DNA of 64,000 bases from Staphylococcus simulans (GCF_003043455.1 NZ_PZGG01000003.1:1-64000); one strand, 5' to 3'; positions 27,333 to 39,481 are shown, counted from the stretch's first letter. A program made the numbers and translations. The notes: generated from the sequence alone by a model not told the origin.

Positions 27333-30182
27333 GTGAGTAAGAAAGATCCATCTATTGTGGTCAAAGGTGCACGTGAAAACAATTTAAAAAGCGTCAATGT
27401 GGAATTGCCTAAAAACAAATTGATTGTGATGACTGGACTATCAGGTTCAGGTAAGTCTTCTTTGGCATTCGACACAATTTACGCAGAAGGTCAACGTCGT
27501 TATGTAGAATCATTAAGTGCTTACGCACGTCAATTCTTAGGCCAAATGGATAAGCCGGATGTTGATACGATTGAAGGTTTATCCCCGGCGATATCAATTG
27601 ACCAAAAAACGACAAGTAAAAACCCGAGATCTACAGTGGCGACAGTAACAGAAATTTATGATTATATTCGTTTATTATATGCGCGTGTCGGAAAAGCATT
27701 CTGTCCACATCACGGTATTGAAATTGAATCGCAAACAGTTCAACAAATGGCTGACCGTATTTTAGAGTTAGAAGAACGTACTAAAATTCAATTGATGGCA
27801 CCGATTGTGAATCACCGCAAAGGTTCACATGAAAAACTGCTTCAAGATATCAGTAAAAAAGGTTATGTACGTGTCAGAGTAGACGGAGAAATACACGATA
27901 TTAACGATGTACCAGAACTAGATAAAAATAAAAACCATACGATTGAAGTTGTTGTTGACCGTCTTGTGGTCAAAGAAGGCATTGAATCTCGTCTGGCTGA
28001 CTCTATTGAAACAGCATTAGAACTGGCAGAAGGGAACTTAACAGTAGATGTGATTGGCGGAGAACCTTTAAAATTCTCTGAAAATCATGCTTGTCCGATT
28101 TGTGGATTCAGCATTGGTGAATTAGAGCCCCGTATGTTCAGTTTCAACAGTCCATTTGGCGCATGTCCGACATGTGATGGCTTAGGTCAAAAATTAAAAG
28201 TAGACGTCGATTTGGTGATTCCAGATCCAAATGTATCTTTACGTGAAGGTGCGATTGTGCCTTGGGAACCAAAAAGCTCTGATTTCTATCCGACATTATT
28301 AAAACGTGTCGCAGAAGTTTATAAAATTGATATGGATAGACCATTTAAGAAATTAACTGACCGTCAAAAAGACATTATTTTATACGGTTCAAAAGGTAAA
28401 TAGATTACTTTTACTTTTGAACAACGTAACGGTGCATCACGTACAAGAACTATGGAGTTTGAAGGTGTCGTGCCGAATATTGAACGCCGTTATCATGAAT
28501 CTCCATCAGAATATGTTCGTGAAATGATGCAGAAATATATGACAGAGTTACCTTGTGAAACATGTCATGGTAAACGTTTAAGCCAAGAAGCATTATCTGT
28601 GTATGTTTCTGGTTTGAATATCGGAGAAGTGGTGGAGTATTCCATTAAAGAAGCATTACAGTTCTTCGAAAACATCGATTTATCTGAGCAAGACCGTAAG
28701 ATTGCGGATTTAATCTTGAAAGAAATTATCTCAAGATTGTATTTCTTAAATAACGTCGGTTTAGATTATTTAACGTTAAACCGTTCATCAGGTACATTAT
28801 CTGGTGGTGAAGCACAACGTATTCGTTTAGCCACACAAATCGGTTCACGTTTAACGGGTGTGTTATATGTCTTAGATGAACCTTCTATTGGTTTGCATCA
28901 AAGAGACAATGACCGTTTAATCAACACGTTGAAAGAAATGCGTGATTTAGGTAATACGTTGATTGTGGTTGAACATGATGATGATACAATGAGAGAAGCG
29001 GATTATCTTGTAGACGTAGGTCCTGGCGCAGGAGATTACGGCGGTGAAATTGTTGCGGCGGGTACACCAAAACAAGTGATGCGTAATTCTAAATCATTAA
29101 CTGGTCAGTATCTCAGCGGGAAGAAACGTATTGAAGTGCCAGAACACCGCAGACCTGTCACAGACCGCAAATTAAAAGTGCGCGGTGCCAGCAGTAATAA
29201 CTTAAAAGATGTGGATGTAGACTTTCCGCTTTCTACAATGACTGTAGTAACAGGGGTCTCAGGTTCAGGTAAAAGTTCATTAGTGAATGAAGTGCTGTAT
29301 AAAACATTGGCACAAAAACTAAATCGTTCGAAAATCAGACCAGGTAAAGTGGATAAAATTGAAGGCATCGATCAACTTGATAAAGTTATTGATATCGATC
29401 AGTCACCAATTGGCCGTACACCACGTTCTAACCCAGCAACGTATACGGGTGTGTTTGATGATATCCGTGATGTTTTCGCATCAACAAATGAAGCGAAAAT
29501 CAGAGGGTATCAAAAAGGCCGTTTCAGTTTCAACGTTAAAGGTGGACGTTGTGAAGCATGTAAAGGTGACGGGATTATCAAAATTGAAATGCATTTCTTA
29601 CCTGATGTGTATGTACCTTGTGAAGTATGTGGCGGTAAACGTTATAATCGTGAAACATTAGAAGTAACATACAAAGGTAAAAATATCTCTGAAGTATTAG
29701 AAATGACCGCTGAAGATGCGACGCATTTCTTTGAAAATATTCCTAAAATCAAACGTAAGCTACAAACATTAGTCGATGTCGGTTTAGGATATGTTAAACT
29801 AGGCCAACCTGCGACGACGTTATCTGGTGGGGAAGCACAACGTGTGAAACTCGCATCAGAACTGCATAAACGTTCAACTGGCCGTTCTATTTATATTTTA
29901 GATGAGCCGACAACAGGTTTACATGTGGATGATATTCGTCGTTTATTAAAAGTATTGAACCGTATTGTAGATAACGGAGATACAGTTGTGATTATTGAAC
30001 ATAACTTAGATGTCATTAAAACAGCAGATTACTTGATTGACTTAGGCCCTGAAGGCGGCGATGGCGGAGGAACAATCGTTGCGACAGGTACACCTGAAGA
30101 AATTGCCGCATCTCCAGATTCTTATACAGGAAAATATTTGAAGACAGTATTAGAACGTGATGCAGCACAAACAAGTCAATAA
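27333..30182 (+). pseudogene. uvrA: Excinuclease ABC subunit UvrA, interrupted by an amber codon
   Basis: The reading frame from GTG 27333 (GAGGTGA site) to 30182 would give a 949-residue UvrA, but TAG at 28401-28403 replaces residue 357, where S. aureus UvrA appears to have Glu. Reading continues in frame with conserved sequence on both sides. The N-terminal piece (356 residues) has Walker A GLSGSGKS at 35-42 and the zinc pair CPIC/CPTC, but lacks its ABC signature. The remainder holds the first LSGGEAQ, second Walker [10 protein letters not shown], zinc motif CEAC/CEVC and second LSGGEAQ with [10 protein letters not shown]. Reinitiation at ATG 28452 has no ribosome site. Recent mutation, sequencing error or suppression are all possible. 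Confidence 0.85.
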
Positions 30183-30190
30183 ACAGAACA

Positions 30191-30228
30191 AGACATTTCA
30201 CTTTGAAACAGTGGAATGTCTTTTTTTA
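30191..30228 (+). terminator. Terminator after uvrA
   Basis: AGACATTTCACT pairs with AGTGGAATGTCT (one wobble) around a seven-base loop, followed by seven T. Confidence 0.85.
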
Positions 30229-30370
30229 CGGTTTAAAAGAAAAAGTTTGATTTTTGAACACATATAAGAAATGATAAGATGAATAGAGATAAAACCAATA
30301 ACGTTTCTGCATTCTTTTTTGATATGATAGAGATGAGCATATAACGAAGAATGTTGATTGAGGTGAAAAT

Positions 30371-31303
30371 ATGTTAAGTGCTAGAGCTATAGTAAACAGA
30401 TTCAAGTTAAATTTAGTAGCCGGAGAAGAAGGATTGGATCGTCCGATTCATAATACAGATATTTCACGCCCAGGTTTAGAAATGGCGGGGTACTTTTCGC
30501 ATTATGCGTCTGACCGTATTCAATTATTAGGTACCACTGAATTATCATTTTATAATTTATTACCAGATAAAGAGCGCCAAGGCAGATTACGTAAATTATG
30601 TCGACCTGATACACCGGCAATTATCGTCACACGTGATATTGAGCCGCCAGAAGAATTAGTGAATGCGGCACAAGAACTCGGTGTACCATTACTTACATCT
30701 AAAGATGCGACAACAAGTTTAATGAGCCGATTAACTACATATCTAGAACATGAACTTGCGAAAACAACATCTTTACATGGTGTATTAGTAGACGTGTATG
30801 GTGTAGGTGTCTTAATTACTGGTGATTCAGGTATCGGTAAAAGTGAAACAGCGTTAGAGTTAGTAAAACGTGGACACCGTCTTGTTGCGGATGATAATGT
30901 AGAAATTCGTGAGATTACGAAAGATGAATTGATCGGTAAACCGCCGAAATTAATCGAACATCTATTAGAAATCAGAGGGCTAGGCATTATTAACGTGATG
31001 ACGTTATTTGGTGCAGGTTCGATTTTGACAGAAAAGAAAATCGGTTTAAATATCAATTTAGAAAACTGGGATAAAGACAAGCTATACGACCGTGTAGGCT
31101 TGAATGAAGAAACCTTACGTATTTTAGATACTGAAATCACAAAGAAAACAATTCCAGTAAGACCGGGCAGAAATGTGGCGGTTATTATTGAAGTTGCGGC
31201 GATGAACTATCGCTTGAATATTATGGGCATCAATACAGCTGAAGAATTTAACGAACGTTTAAATGCCGAAATACTTAGAAAAAATGAACATAAAGAGGAG
31301 TAA
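30371..31303 (+). CDS. hprK: HPr kinase/phosphorylase
   Basis: Bifunctional enzyme that phosphorylates HPr at serine and removes the phosphate, setting carbon catabolite repression with CcpA. 310 residues, the usual length. Walker A GDSGIGKS at 151-158, VADDNVEI near 174-181 and the HprK signature [18 protein letters not shown] near 200-217 are present. ATG with a GAGGTGA site. First of a run hprK-lgt-acetyltransferase-TPR with gaps of 6 to 22 bases, the order also seen in Bacillus. Confidence 0.96.
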   Translation: MLSARAIVNRFKLNLVAGEEGLDRPIHNTDISRPGLEMAGYFSHYASDRIQLLGTTELSFYNLLPDKERQGRLRKLCRPDTPAIIVTRDIEPPEELVNAAQELGVPLLTSKDATTSLMSRLTTYLEHELAKTTSLHGVLVDVYGVGVLITGDSGIGKSETALELVKRGHRLVADDNVEIREITKDELIGKPPKLIEHLLEIRGLGIINVMTLFGAGSILTEKKIGLNINLENWDKDKLYDRVGLNEETLRILDTEITKKTIPVRPGRNVAVIIEVAAMNYRLNIMGINTAEEFNERLNAEILRKNEHKEE

Positions 31304-31309
31304 GCTAAG

Positions 31310-32137
31310 ATGTTGTTTAACTTAGGTTATATTGACCCAGTGGCTTTCAGCTTAGGGCCGATTGATGTGCGATGGTATGGGATAATTATTGCCTTCGGCA
31401 TCTTATTAGGTTATTTTATTGCGCAAGCGACCGCAAAGAAAGTGGGCTATCATCAAGATGCATTGATTGATATTATCTTTTGGAGTGCCATTTTCGGATT
31501 TGTGGCAGCACGGATATATTTCGTGATTTTCCAATGGCCATATTACGCCGCGAACCCTTCAGAGATACCCATGATATGGCATGGCGGTATCGCAATCCAT
31601 GGCGGTTTGATCGGCGGATTTATCACAGGAATTATTGTGTGTAAAATGAACAATCACAACCCTTGGCAAATTGGAGATATTGTCGCACCAAGTATTATTT
31701 TAGCGCAAGGTATCGGACGTTGGGGGAACTTTATGAACCACGAAGCACATGGTGGCCCTGTGTCTCAAAGTTTCTTAGAGAACCTTCATATTCCAAGATT
31801 TATTATCGATAATATGTACATCGATGGTCAGTACTATCAACCAACGTTCTTATATGAATCAGTTTGGGATGTACTTGGCTTTGCGTTATTACTATTTTTA
31901 CGTAAGCACTTAAGAATTGGTGAAACATTCTTCTTATATCTGATATGGTATTCAGTCGGCAGATTCTTTGTCGAAGGTATGCGTACAGACAGCTTAATGT
32001 TGACGAGCAATATCAGAGTGGCACAGCTGATGTCGATTATCTTGATTGTTATCAGTGTCGTTATGATTATATATCGTCGAATGAAGAAGCAGCCACCTAA
32101 ATTTAAAGATGCTAGAAACTTGGCATGGCCGAAATAA
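31310..32137 (+). CDS. lgt: Prolipoprotein diacylglyceryl transferase Lgt
   Basis: Membrane enzyme of 275 residues with about seven helices that transfers diacylglycerol from phosphatidylglycerol to the lipobox cysteine of prolipoproteins. The signature [14 protein letters not shown] lies near 135-148, with conserved [13 protein letters not shown] near 93-105 and RIYFVIF near 65. It would act on SstD and the other lipoproteins in this window. Its GAGGAG site lies within the end of hprK six bases upstream. Confidence 0.96.
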   Translation: MLFNLGYIDPVAFSLGPIDVRWYGIIIAFGILLGYFIAQATAKKVGYHQDALIDIIFWSAIFGFVAARIYFVIFQWPYYAANPSEIPMIWHGGIAIHGGLIGGFITGIIVCKMNNHNPWQIGDIVAPSIILAQGIGRWGNFMNHEAHGGPVSQSFLENLHIPRFIIDNMYIDGQYYQPTFLYESVWDVLGFALLLFLRKHLRIGETFFLYLIWYSVGRFFVEGMRTDSLMLTSNIRVAQLMSIILIVISVVMIIYRRMKKQPPKFKDARNLAWPK

Positions 32138-32148
32138 GAGGAGATTAA

Positions 32149-32631
32149 ATGAGACGTTATAAAAAAGTAGCGAGCAGTTCATCACAGATTAACCCGCTTT
32201 GGCGAATGTATCATTTTATCACAGTGAAAAAAGCGTTTAGACAAACGATTATGATTGAAATTGCACGGTATATTCCATCATTGAAATTAAAACGGTGGAT
32301 TTACCGTGCTTGTTTAGGTATGCAGGTTGGAAAGCATACAGCTTTTGCGTATAAAGTGATGCCGGATATCTTATATCCACACTTAATTCGAGTTGGAGAT
32401 AATTGTGTGATAGGGTATAATACAACAATATTGACCCATGAATTTTTAGTTTCAGAGTTAAGAATAGGTAAGGTGGAAATCGGCAACCATACATTAATCG
32501 GCGCCAATGTAACGATTTTACCAGGTGTCAAAATCGGCAACCACGTCAAAATCGGTGCAGGTACAGTAGTGAATAAAGATGTGCCAGACGGCGCTTTAGC
32601 TTTTGGAAATCCTATGCAGATCAGATTATAA
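32149..32631 (+). CDS. Left-handed beta-helix acyltransferase (YvoF-like)
   Basis: Protein of 160 residues. From about residue 60 it shows hexapeptide repeats (IGYNTTI, IGNHTLIGANVTILPGVKIGNHVKIGAGTVVNKDVPDG), the pattern of trimeric CoA-dependent acetyltransferases. An N-terminal basic segment precedes them. It resembles Bacillus YvoF, also next to hprK-lgt. Acceptor unknown. ATG with AAGAGGAG; 11 bases after lgt. Confidence 0.82.
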   Translation: MRRYKKVASSSSQINPLWRMYHFITVKKAFRQTIMIEIARYIPSLKLKRWIYRACLGMQVGKHTAFAYKVMPDILYPHLIRVGDNCVIGYNTTILTHEFLVSELRIGKVEIGNHTLIGANVTILPGVKIGNHVKIGAGTVVNKDVPDGALAFGNPMQIRL

Positions 32632-32653
32632 GTGAGAGAGTAGGGGCAATACA

Positions 32654-34093
32654 ATGACACTAGAATCATCTAAAAAAGTGATTCCGATGACACAAGACGC
32701 ATCACTTTTTAAACGACTAGCAGCATCAAAATTAAAACAAAGAGATTATCAAAAAGCCGCAGAATATTATCATAAAGTCCTTGAATTGTCGCCTTCTGAC
32801 TTTGAAGCACTTCAAGATTATACAACCGCACTGACTGAAATAGGACAAGCTAAGCAAGTTGTCGGACGCTATTATGATTTTATTGCGAAAGGTGAACATG
32901 TAGAAGCATCTTATTATCAACTCAGCCAAATTTATACGAATTTACAAGATCCGAATAAGGCATTTTGTTTCGGAATGAATTATGTGTTGTTATCAGAAGA
33001 TGAAGATTATAGAAAAGAACTAGAAGAGACTTTCGAAGTCATTTATAAAGAAGTCGATGTGCTTGAAAAAGAGAGTCAGGTTTTCGCTGTGCAAATTATT
33101 TTTCAATATCTTTTCTCTCAAGGTAAGCTGGAAGAAGCGAAAAAGTTCATTCAACGCCAAGATATGAAAGTACGTACAAATGAAAGTGTACGAAATTTAT
33201 TGGCGATGATACATCTTTATTTAGGAAACTATGACATATCACGTAACATGTTGAAACAGTTGTTAAAGGAAAATCAAACGGATGTTTATGCGTTATGTCA
33301 TTATACGTTATTACTGTATAACACAAATGATAAAGCGTATCCGACGTATTTACAGTCGTTATCTAAAGTTGTGCCGATGAATGATGAAGAAAGTTTCAAA
33401 CTTGGTATTGTCCTCAGTTATCTGCAAAAGTTCAGTGCTTCGCAAAAGTTATTATATCCTTTGTTTAAAAAAGGAAAGTTTATTTCCATGCAAATGTTTC
33501 ATGCGTTAAGTGTCAACTTTTATCACCTGGGAAATAAAGAACAAAGTAAGGTGTTTTGGGAAAAGCTTGAAGCAATCACAGAGACACCTCCAGGACCACC
33601 GCCTTGGCTGATTTCTGAAAAAAATCTCTATTTCCATTCTCATATTGCGCCACTGTTGATTAGTGAAGATAGTCATGAACGTATTTATGGGATTTTCTTA
33701 TTAGAACAAATGAATGGCAGAGAATTGTTAATTACAGAAGAAATCTGGAATGTGTTAGAAACAATGAATCAATATGAAAAATTATATCTGACGTATTTGA
33801 TTAAAGGTTTGAAATTAGTCAAGTTAGATTTCATTCACCGCGGCATGTTAACCTTGTATGAGAAAGAGGAATTAAGAGAATTTCAATCGTTATTTGTGCA
33901 TTGGATTGACCGTGCTGAAGGGATTATTGCTCAAGAATATGATTTAGAAAAAGTAGAAGGTTATGTCGCAGCATGTGTATATCTCTTCTTTAAAACACGA
34001 CCTGATGCATATACGAAAAAAGCTATCACAGAATGGTTCGGTATATCTATGTACCGTTTGAATAAATCCATAGAAATTCTTCTAGAAGTTTAA
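32654..34093 (+). CDS. Tetratricopeptide-repeat protein (YvcD-like)
   Basis: Cytoplasmic protein of 479 residues. TPR-like helix pairs are visible near 17-55 (KQRDYQKAAEYYHKVLELSPSDFEALQDY), 75-110, 150-215 and 255-290. No catalytic motif and no membrane segment. It is likely a scaffold or partner protein; similar TPR proteins occur beside hprK-lgt in other Firmicutes. ATG start with a GGGGC-type weak site; 22 bases after the acetyltransferase gene and probably last in its operon. Confidence 0.7.
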   Translation: MTLESSKKVIPMTQDASLFKRLAASKLKQRDYQKAAEYYHKVLELSPSDFEALQDYTTALTEIGQAKQVVGRYYDFIAKGEHVEASYYQLSQIYTNLQDPNKAFCFGMNYVLLSEDEDYRKELEETFEVIYKEVDVLEKESQVFAVQIIFQYLFSQGKLEEAKKFIQRQDMKVRTNESVRNLLAMIHLYLGNYDISRNMLKQLLKENQTDVYALCHYTLLLYNTNDKAYPTYLQSLSKVVPMNDEESFKLGIVLSYLQKFSASQKLLYPLFKKGKFISMQMFHALSVNFYHLGNKEQSKVFWEKLEAITETPPGPPPWLISEKNLYFHSHIAPLLISEDSHERIYGIFLLEQMNGRELLITEEIWNVLETMNQYEKLYLTYLIKGLKLVKLDFIHRGMLTLYEKEELREFQSLFVHWIDRAEGIIAQEYDLEKVEGYVAACVYLFFKTRPDAYTKKAITEWFGISMYRLNKSIEILLEV

Positions 34094-34105
34094 AAGTTGT
34101 GTATG

Positions 34106-34125
34106 TAAAATGAGTGTATTTTACA
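34106..34125 (+). other. AT-rich hairpin before trxB
   Basis: GTAAAAT (34106-34112) pairs perfectly with ATTTTAC (34119-34125). It lies 12 bases after the TPR stop without a clear T-tract; it may be a weak end for the hprK operon. Confidence 0.35.
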
Positions 34126-34130
34126 ATTTG

Positions 34131-34170
34131 AGCATAAAAGTATATTTCAAGAAAGCTCTATCTTATAATG
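34131..34170 (+). promoter_or_regulatory. trxB promoter with Spx-type upstream AGCA element
   Basis: TATAAT at 34165-34170 predicts a start near 34177; no good -35 is present. AGCA at 34132-34135 falls around -44, the position and sequence reported for Spx-dependent trxA/trxB promoters in Bacillus. Spx control of trxB is known in S. aureus; assignment here is by analogy. Confidence 0.5.
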
Positions 34171-34188
34171 AGTGTGATTAAATACTAG

Positions 34189-35160
<972 letters not shown>

Positions 35161-35171
35161 TAAAAAACGAA

Positions 35172-35229
35172 GAAGGTTTGAGTAGTGCATGAAGCGGTTT
35201 AAACCATGCATCTATTCAAACCTTTTTAC
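35172..35229 (+). terminator. Terminator after trxB
   Basis: AAGGTTTGA (35173 onward) pairs with TCAAACCTT (to 35225), with an inner GCATG/CATGC stem, and T-rich sequence follows. Confidence 0.8.
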
Positions 35230-35325
35230 ATATTATAGAGTAATCATGTTCAAGATAGAATGTAATATGATACTATGATAAAGATAAGGATATTATGAGC
35301 GAATTAATTACAGGATGGTGTCGTT

Positions 35326-36249
35326 ATGCAACATGAAGAAAATGAAGTCGTAAATAAGAGTGAATTATTAGTGGTTACTGGTATGTCGGGGGCTGGGAAA
35401 TCTGTAGTATTACAGAGCTTAGAAGATTTAGGATATTTTTGTGTAGATAATTTACCACCGATTTTACTGCCGAAATTTGTGGAGTTGATGGAGCAAGGCA
35501 CACCATCTTTACAAAAAGTAGCAATTGCGATTGATTTACGCGGTCGCGAATTTTTCAAATCCTTAGTAAAAGAAGTAGATTTTTTACGCAGCAAGAATCG
35601 CATTATAGTAGACGTGATGTTTGTCGAGGCAAGTGAAGCGAAATTAATTTCAAGATATAAAGAAACACGCCGTGCACACCCATTAAGTGATAACGGACAA
35701 AATTCATTGATTAATTCTATTAGAGAAGAACGTCAATCGTTATCTGAAATTCGTAGTTTCGCGAACTTTGTCATAGATACAACAGACTTAAAACCAAAAG
35801 AATTACGTGCAAAAATAAACAAATTGTTTAATAGAGATGATATCGAAACATTTAGTATTAGTGTAACGAGCTTTGGCTTCAAACATGGCATCCAACAAGA
35901 TGCAGATTTAGTCTTTGATGTGAGATTCTTACCGAATCCGTTTTACGTAAAAGAGTTACGCCCTTTAACTGGAAATGATGATGCTGTGTATCAATATGTC
36001 ATGAAATGGCAAGAAACAGCAATCTTTTATGATAAGTTATTAGACTTATTGAAATTTATGATTCCAGGTTATAAAAAAGAAGGCAAAACACAATTAGTTA
36101 TTGCAATCGGATGTACAGGCGGACAGCATCGTTCTGTTGCCTTAGCGAAACGATTAGCCGAAGACTTAAATGATAGTTACGACTATAGTGTTTACGTTCA
36201 TCACAGAGATGCACATATCGAAAGTGGCGAGAGAAATGAAAAAGCTTAA
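35326..36249 (+). CDS. rapZ: RNase adapter / nucleotide-binding protein RapZ (YvcJ)
   Basis: P-loop protein of 307 residues. Walker A GMSGAGKS at 19-26, then YFCVDNLPP near 40-48; the C-terminal domain has [14 protein letters not shown] near 264-277 and ends with HHRDAHIE. Homologues bind nucleotides and, in E. coli, guide RNase E to an sRNA; in Bacillus YvcJ hydrolyses GTP and affects competence. ATG with AGGATGG. First gene of rapZ-yvcK-whiA, overlapping the next by 14 bases. Confidence 0.9.
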   Translation: MQHEENEVVNKSELLVVTGMSGAGKSVVLQSLEDLGYFCVDNLPPILLPKFVELMEQGTPSLQKVAIAIDLRGREFFKSLVKEVDFLRSKNRIIVDVMFVEASEAKLISRYKETRRAHPLSDNGQNSLINSIREERQSLSEIRSFANFVIDTTDLKPKELRAKINKLFNRDDIETFSISVTSFGFKHGIQQDADLVFDVRFLPNPFYVKELRPLTGNDDAVYQYVMKWQETAIFYDKLLDLLKFMIPGYKKEGKTQLVIAIGCTGGQHRSVALAKRLAEDLNDSYDYSVYVHHRDAHIESGERNEKA

Positions 36250-37234
36250 AATCGTATTAATCGGAGGCGGTACAGGTTTATCTGTATTGGCTCGTGGTTT
36301 AAAAGATTATCCTATCGACATTACCGCAATAGTGACGGTAGCGGACGATGGAGGAAGTACAGGAAAAATCAGAAGTGAAATGGACATTCCCGCTCCAGGG
36401 GACATCCGTAATGTTATTGCGGCCTTAAGTGAGACTGAACCGACTTTAAAGGAGTTGTTTCAGTACCGCTTTAAAGAGAATCAAGTGGAAGGTCATTCAG
36501 TGGGCAATCTATTGATTGCGGCACTGACCAATATTATGGATGACTTTGGTCATGCGGTTAAAGAATTAAGTAAAATTTTAAATATTAAAGGACGCGTGAT
36601 TCCTTCAACCAATTCTAGTATTCGTTTGAATGCGGAAATGGAAGACGGAGAAATCGTGTATGGTGAATCTAATATACCGAAGCGTCAAAAAACGATTAAG
36701 CGTGTCTTTATAGAACCTGCAGATGTACAGCCGATGGAAGAAGCGGTAGAGGCCTTAGAAGATGCAGATTTAATCGTATTAGGTCCTGGTTCATTGTATA
36801 CGAGTGTAATTTCTAATTTATGTGTACCGGGTATCGGAGAAGCAATCGTTGATAGTGCAGCACCGAAAGTCTATGTGTCTAATGTAATGACACAACATGG
36901 TGAAACAGATCATTTTGATGTGATGGACCATATTCAAGCGATGCATAGTCATATGAATACTAATTTTATTGATTATGTGATTTGCTGTGAGAATCATCAA
37001 TACAGCAAAGATATCTTAGAAAACTACCATAAAGAACATGCTGAACCTGTGACTTATCACAAAGAAGCGATTGAAGCAGCAGGTATTGAACCGATTACTG
37101 CACAAGATTTAGTCCATGTTTCTTCAAAGAATCGTGTGCGCCATAATACGACACGATTAGCACGCATGATTTATGAATTGGCGCTTGATTTAACAAGCAC
37201 AATCCAATTTAATCCGAAAAATAGAAAATTTTAA
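36236..37234 (+). CDS. YvcK/CofD-like gluconeogenesis factor
   Basis: Protein of 332 residues with N-terminal [13 protein letters not shown] near 11-23, [13 protein letters not shown] near 38-50 and [13 protein letters not shown] near 57-69, typical of the CofD-like YvcK family, which binds UDP-sugars and is needed for growth on gluconeogenic carbon and for normal envelope in Bacillus. The ATG at 36236 ([12 protein letters not shown]) is chosen over an upstream frame extension inside rapZ; it overlaps rapZ by 14 bases. whiA follows after 18 bases. Confidence 0.9.
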   Translation: MKKLKIVLIGGGTGLSVLARGLKDYPIDITAIVTVADDGGSTGKIRSEMDIPAPGDIRNVIAALSETEPTLKELFQYRFKENQVEGHSVGNLLIAALTNIMDDFGHAVKELSKILNIKGRVIPSTNSSIRLNAEMEDGEIVYGESNIPKRQKTIKRVFIEPADVQPMEEAVEALEDADLIVLGPGSLYTSVISNLCVPGIGEAIVDSAAPKVYVSNVMTQHGETDHFDVMDHIQAMHSHMNTNFIDYVICCENHQYSKDILENYHKEHAEPVTYHKEAIEAAGIEPITAQDLVHVSSKNRVRHNTTRLARMIYELALDLTSTIQFNPKNRKF

Positions 37235-37252
37235 AGAAGGGAATGGCGCGGC

Positions 37253-38197
37253 ATGAGCTTTGCATCAGACATGAAAAATGAATTGACAAGAATCGATGTC
37301 GATGATAAAAATGCGCGAGCGGAACTTAGCGCATTGATACGGATGAATGGTGCACTCAGTTTGTCGAATCAGCAATTTGTCATTAATGTACAAACTGAAA
37401 ATGCGACAACAGCCAGACGTATTTACTCTCTGATAAAGAAAGTATTCAATATTGAAGTTGAAATTCTTGTTCGAAAGAAAATGAAGTTGAAGAAGAATAA
37501 TATCTATATCTGCAGAACAAAAATGAAATCTCGTGAAATCTTGCATGAACTCGGCATCTTAAAGGATGGCGTGTTTACGCATGCGATTGATTTAGATTTA
37601 ATTCGTGACGATGAAATGAGACGTAGTTACCTACGCGGTGCTTTTTTAGCTGGCGGTTCTGTGAATAATCCAGAAACTTCTTCTTATCATTTAGAGATAT
37701 TTTCTTTATATGAAAGTCATTCAGAAGGCTTAACTGCATTGATGAATGAATATGAATTGAATGCGAAACATTTAGAACGTAAAAAAGGAAATATTGTTTA
37801 TTTGAAAGAAGCAGAAAAAATCTCTGATTTCTTAAGCTTAATAGGCGGTTATCAAGCGATGTTGAAATTTGAAGATGTGCGTATTGTCAGAGATATGCGT
37901 AATTCAGTGAACCGTCTCGTAAACTGCGAAACAGCGAATTTAAATAAAACAGTTAGTGCAGCGATGAAACAAGTTGAAAGTATTCAGTTGATTGATCAAG
38001 AAATCGGAATTGAAAACTTACCAGATCGTTTAAGAGAAATTGCGAAATTGCGTGTAGAAAATCAAGATGTTTCTCTAAAAGAATTGGGAGAAATGGTGTC
38101 TACAGGCACAATTTCGAAATCAGGTGTTAATCATCGTTTACGTAAGTTGAACGAGCTAGCAGATAAGATTAGAAGCGGCGAACATATTGAAATGTGA
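37253..38197 (+). CDS. whiA: DNA-binding protein WhiA
   Basis: Protein of 314 residues. The N-terminal two-thirds has the LAGLIDADG-endonuclease-like fold, including [18 protein letters not shown] near 124-141, without a nuclease active site. The C-terminal helix-turn-helix ends with [19 protein letters not shown]. In Bacillus WhiA affects division and nucleoid organisation. ATG with GAAGGGA upstream. Last gene of rapZ-yvcK-whiA. Confidence 0.93.
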   Translation: MSFASDMKNELTRIDVDDKNARAELSALIRMNGALSLSNQQFVINVQTENATTARRIYSLIKKVFNIEVEILVRKKMKLKKNNIYICRTKMKSREILHELGILKDGVFTHAIDLDLIRDDEMRRSYLRGAFLAGGSVNNPETSSYHLEIFSLYESHSEGLTALMNEYELNAKHLERKKGNIVYLKEAEKISDFLSLIGGYQAMLKFEDVRIVRDMRNSVNRLVNCETANLNKTVSAAMKQVESIQLIDQEIGIENLPDRLREIAKLRVENQDVSLKELGEMVSTGTISKSGVNHRLRKLNELADKIRSGEHIEM

Positions 38198-38202
38198 TAA
38201 AG

Positions 38203-38248
38203 AAAAGCAGTCACTCATTAAAAAACTAAAATGAGTGACTGCTTTTTA
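38203..38248. terminator. Bidirectional terminator after whiA
   Basis: AAAGCAGTCACTCATT (38204-38219) pairs perfectly with AATGAGTGACTGCTTT around an 8- to 9-base loop, with A- and T-tracts on either side; shared with the convergent MFS gene. Confidence 0.9.
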
Positions 38249-38251
38249 TCA

Positions 38252-39436
38252 TTATTGATCTGCGACTGATTTTTTCGGAATACCTAAAGCGATTATAAAG
38301 CCGATGAAGTTCACGATTGATAACACAATGAACATCATTTTAAATGAATGCATATTGTTTAATAACTGCATAGATAATACCGGTGCAATCGCAGTACCGA
38401 TAAATAGCATAAAGGTATTAATAGATAAGAAGAACCCTTTATCTTTAGTAGTCAGCAAACCGATTTGTGAAATTACAGATGGAATCACAAATGAAATACC
38501 GGCGATAAAGATAACACTGAACAATGTGATAATGATGAGATTATGTGTCACGCCCATCAGTATCAATGAAATACCTGCAGTGATTAATGAGATTAGAATA
38601 ATACGTTTTACACCGATAAAATCACTTAAGCGACCTGCAGATAACGCCAATAGCATACCGATTAAACCGAAGAGTTTCACTGTTGATATTGTTGTTAAAT
38701 CAGCGTTGATAGGTTCAGATGTCAAGTATTCATTTAATAGAGAATACATAGAAACAAATGACGTTAAAATAGTTAAAGAAACAAAGAAACATAACACAAT
38801 GCCTTTGTTATCAAAAATATGTCTCATGTTTTTAAAAAACACTGAGAATTTTGTATCAGGCATATGATATGGACTTTTTGGAATTGCTCGATAAATCCAA
38901 ACAATCAGTAGTAAATAAACGACTGTTAATACAAAGTAAACGACACGCCAGCTCATATGTGCGGCGATAATGTCACTTAAGTTTTGACCAATAACACCAG
39001 ACAACATAAAGCTGGTACTAATAAAACTGATTGCGGTGATACGTTTATGAACAGGGAACACCTCTGTTACATACGTTAATGACACAGGAGAGAAGCTCGC
39101 GGTAGCTATCCCTTGTAAGACACGTACAATCAGTAGTAATGCGAAGTTATGGATAAAGCCGATCGCAAATGTTGTAAGTGTCAACATAGCCAAACCAACT
39201 AATATGACTTTCTTCTTACCGAACTTGTCGGCGATAATCCCATAAAACATACAACTGACTGAATAAGAAACTGAGAATACCACACCGATTAATGTAGTGG
39301 CACCTTCGCTTAAATGTAATTCTTTCCCCATAATCGGCATTAAAGGAATGGCAGAGTAAAGACTGCACATAACCGCAATACCTGAAATAAAGAATACAGT
39401 CGTAATTAAATTATAATTGAGCGACGGTTGTTTCAA
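38252..39436 (-). CDS. MFS transporter
   Basis: Membrane protein of 394 residues with 12 predicted helices. The A-like motif between helices 2 and 3 reads GIIADKFGKKKVILVG near 62-77 and RVLQGIATASFSPVSLTYV near 105-123 corresponds to motif C of drug/H+ antiporters, so export of a toxic or metabolic compound is likely; substrate unknown. The TTG start has a strong GGGAGG site seven bases upstream. Its promoter region carries a 9-bp inverted repeat. Confidence 0.82.
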   Translation of the reverse strand: MKQPSLNYNLITTVFFISGIAVMCSLYSAIPLMPIMGKELHLSEGATTLIGVVFSVSYSVSCMFYGIIADKFGKKKVILVGLAMLTLTTFAIGFIHNFALLLIVRVLQGIATASFSPVSLTYVTEVFPVHKRITAISFISTSFMLSGVIGQNLSDIIAAHMSWRVVYFVLTVVYLLLIVWIYRAIPKSPYHMPDTKFSVFFKNMRHIFDNKGIVLCFFVSLTILTSFVSMYSLLNEYLTSEPINADLTTISTVKLFGLIGMLLALSAGRLSDFIGVKRIILISLITAGISLILMGVTHNLIIITLFSVIFIAGISFVIPSVISQIGLLTTKDKGFFLSINTFMLFIGTAIAPVLSMQLLNNMHSFKMMFIVLSIVNFIGFIIALGIPKKSVADQ

Positions 39437-39475
39437 ATATATCCTCCCTTTCTATGATGAAATGTTTAATAAAGA

Positions 39476-39481
39476 TTATAT
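39476..39481 (-). promoter_or_regulatory. -10 element of the MFS gene
   Basis: TATAAT on the minus strand, 40 bases before the TTG start. No good -35 is seen at the expected place, consistent with an activated promoter; see the inverted repeat at 39533-39553. Confidence 0.4.

Noticed and set aside
28452-30182. Separate gene for the C-terminal part of UvrA
   Set aside because: It is in the same frame as the upstream part, the 16 codons in between are conserved UvrA sequence, and no ribosome site precedes ATG 28452.
30550-31140. 196-residue open frame antisense to hprK
   Set aside because: It lies wholly inside a well-supported gene, has no ribosome site and no recognisable protein pattern.
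38304-38867. 187-residue plus-strand frame inside the MFS gene
   Set aside because: It is antisense to membrane-helix codons, which often leave such frames open; no start signal.
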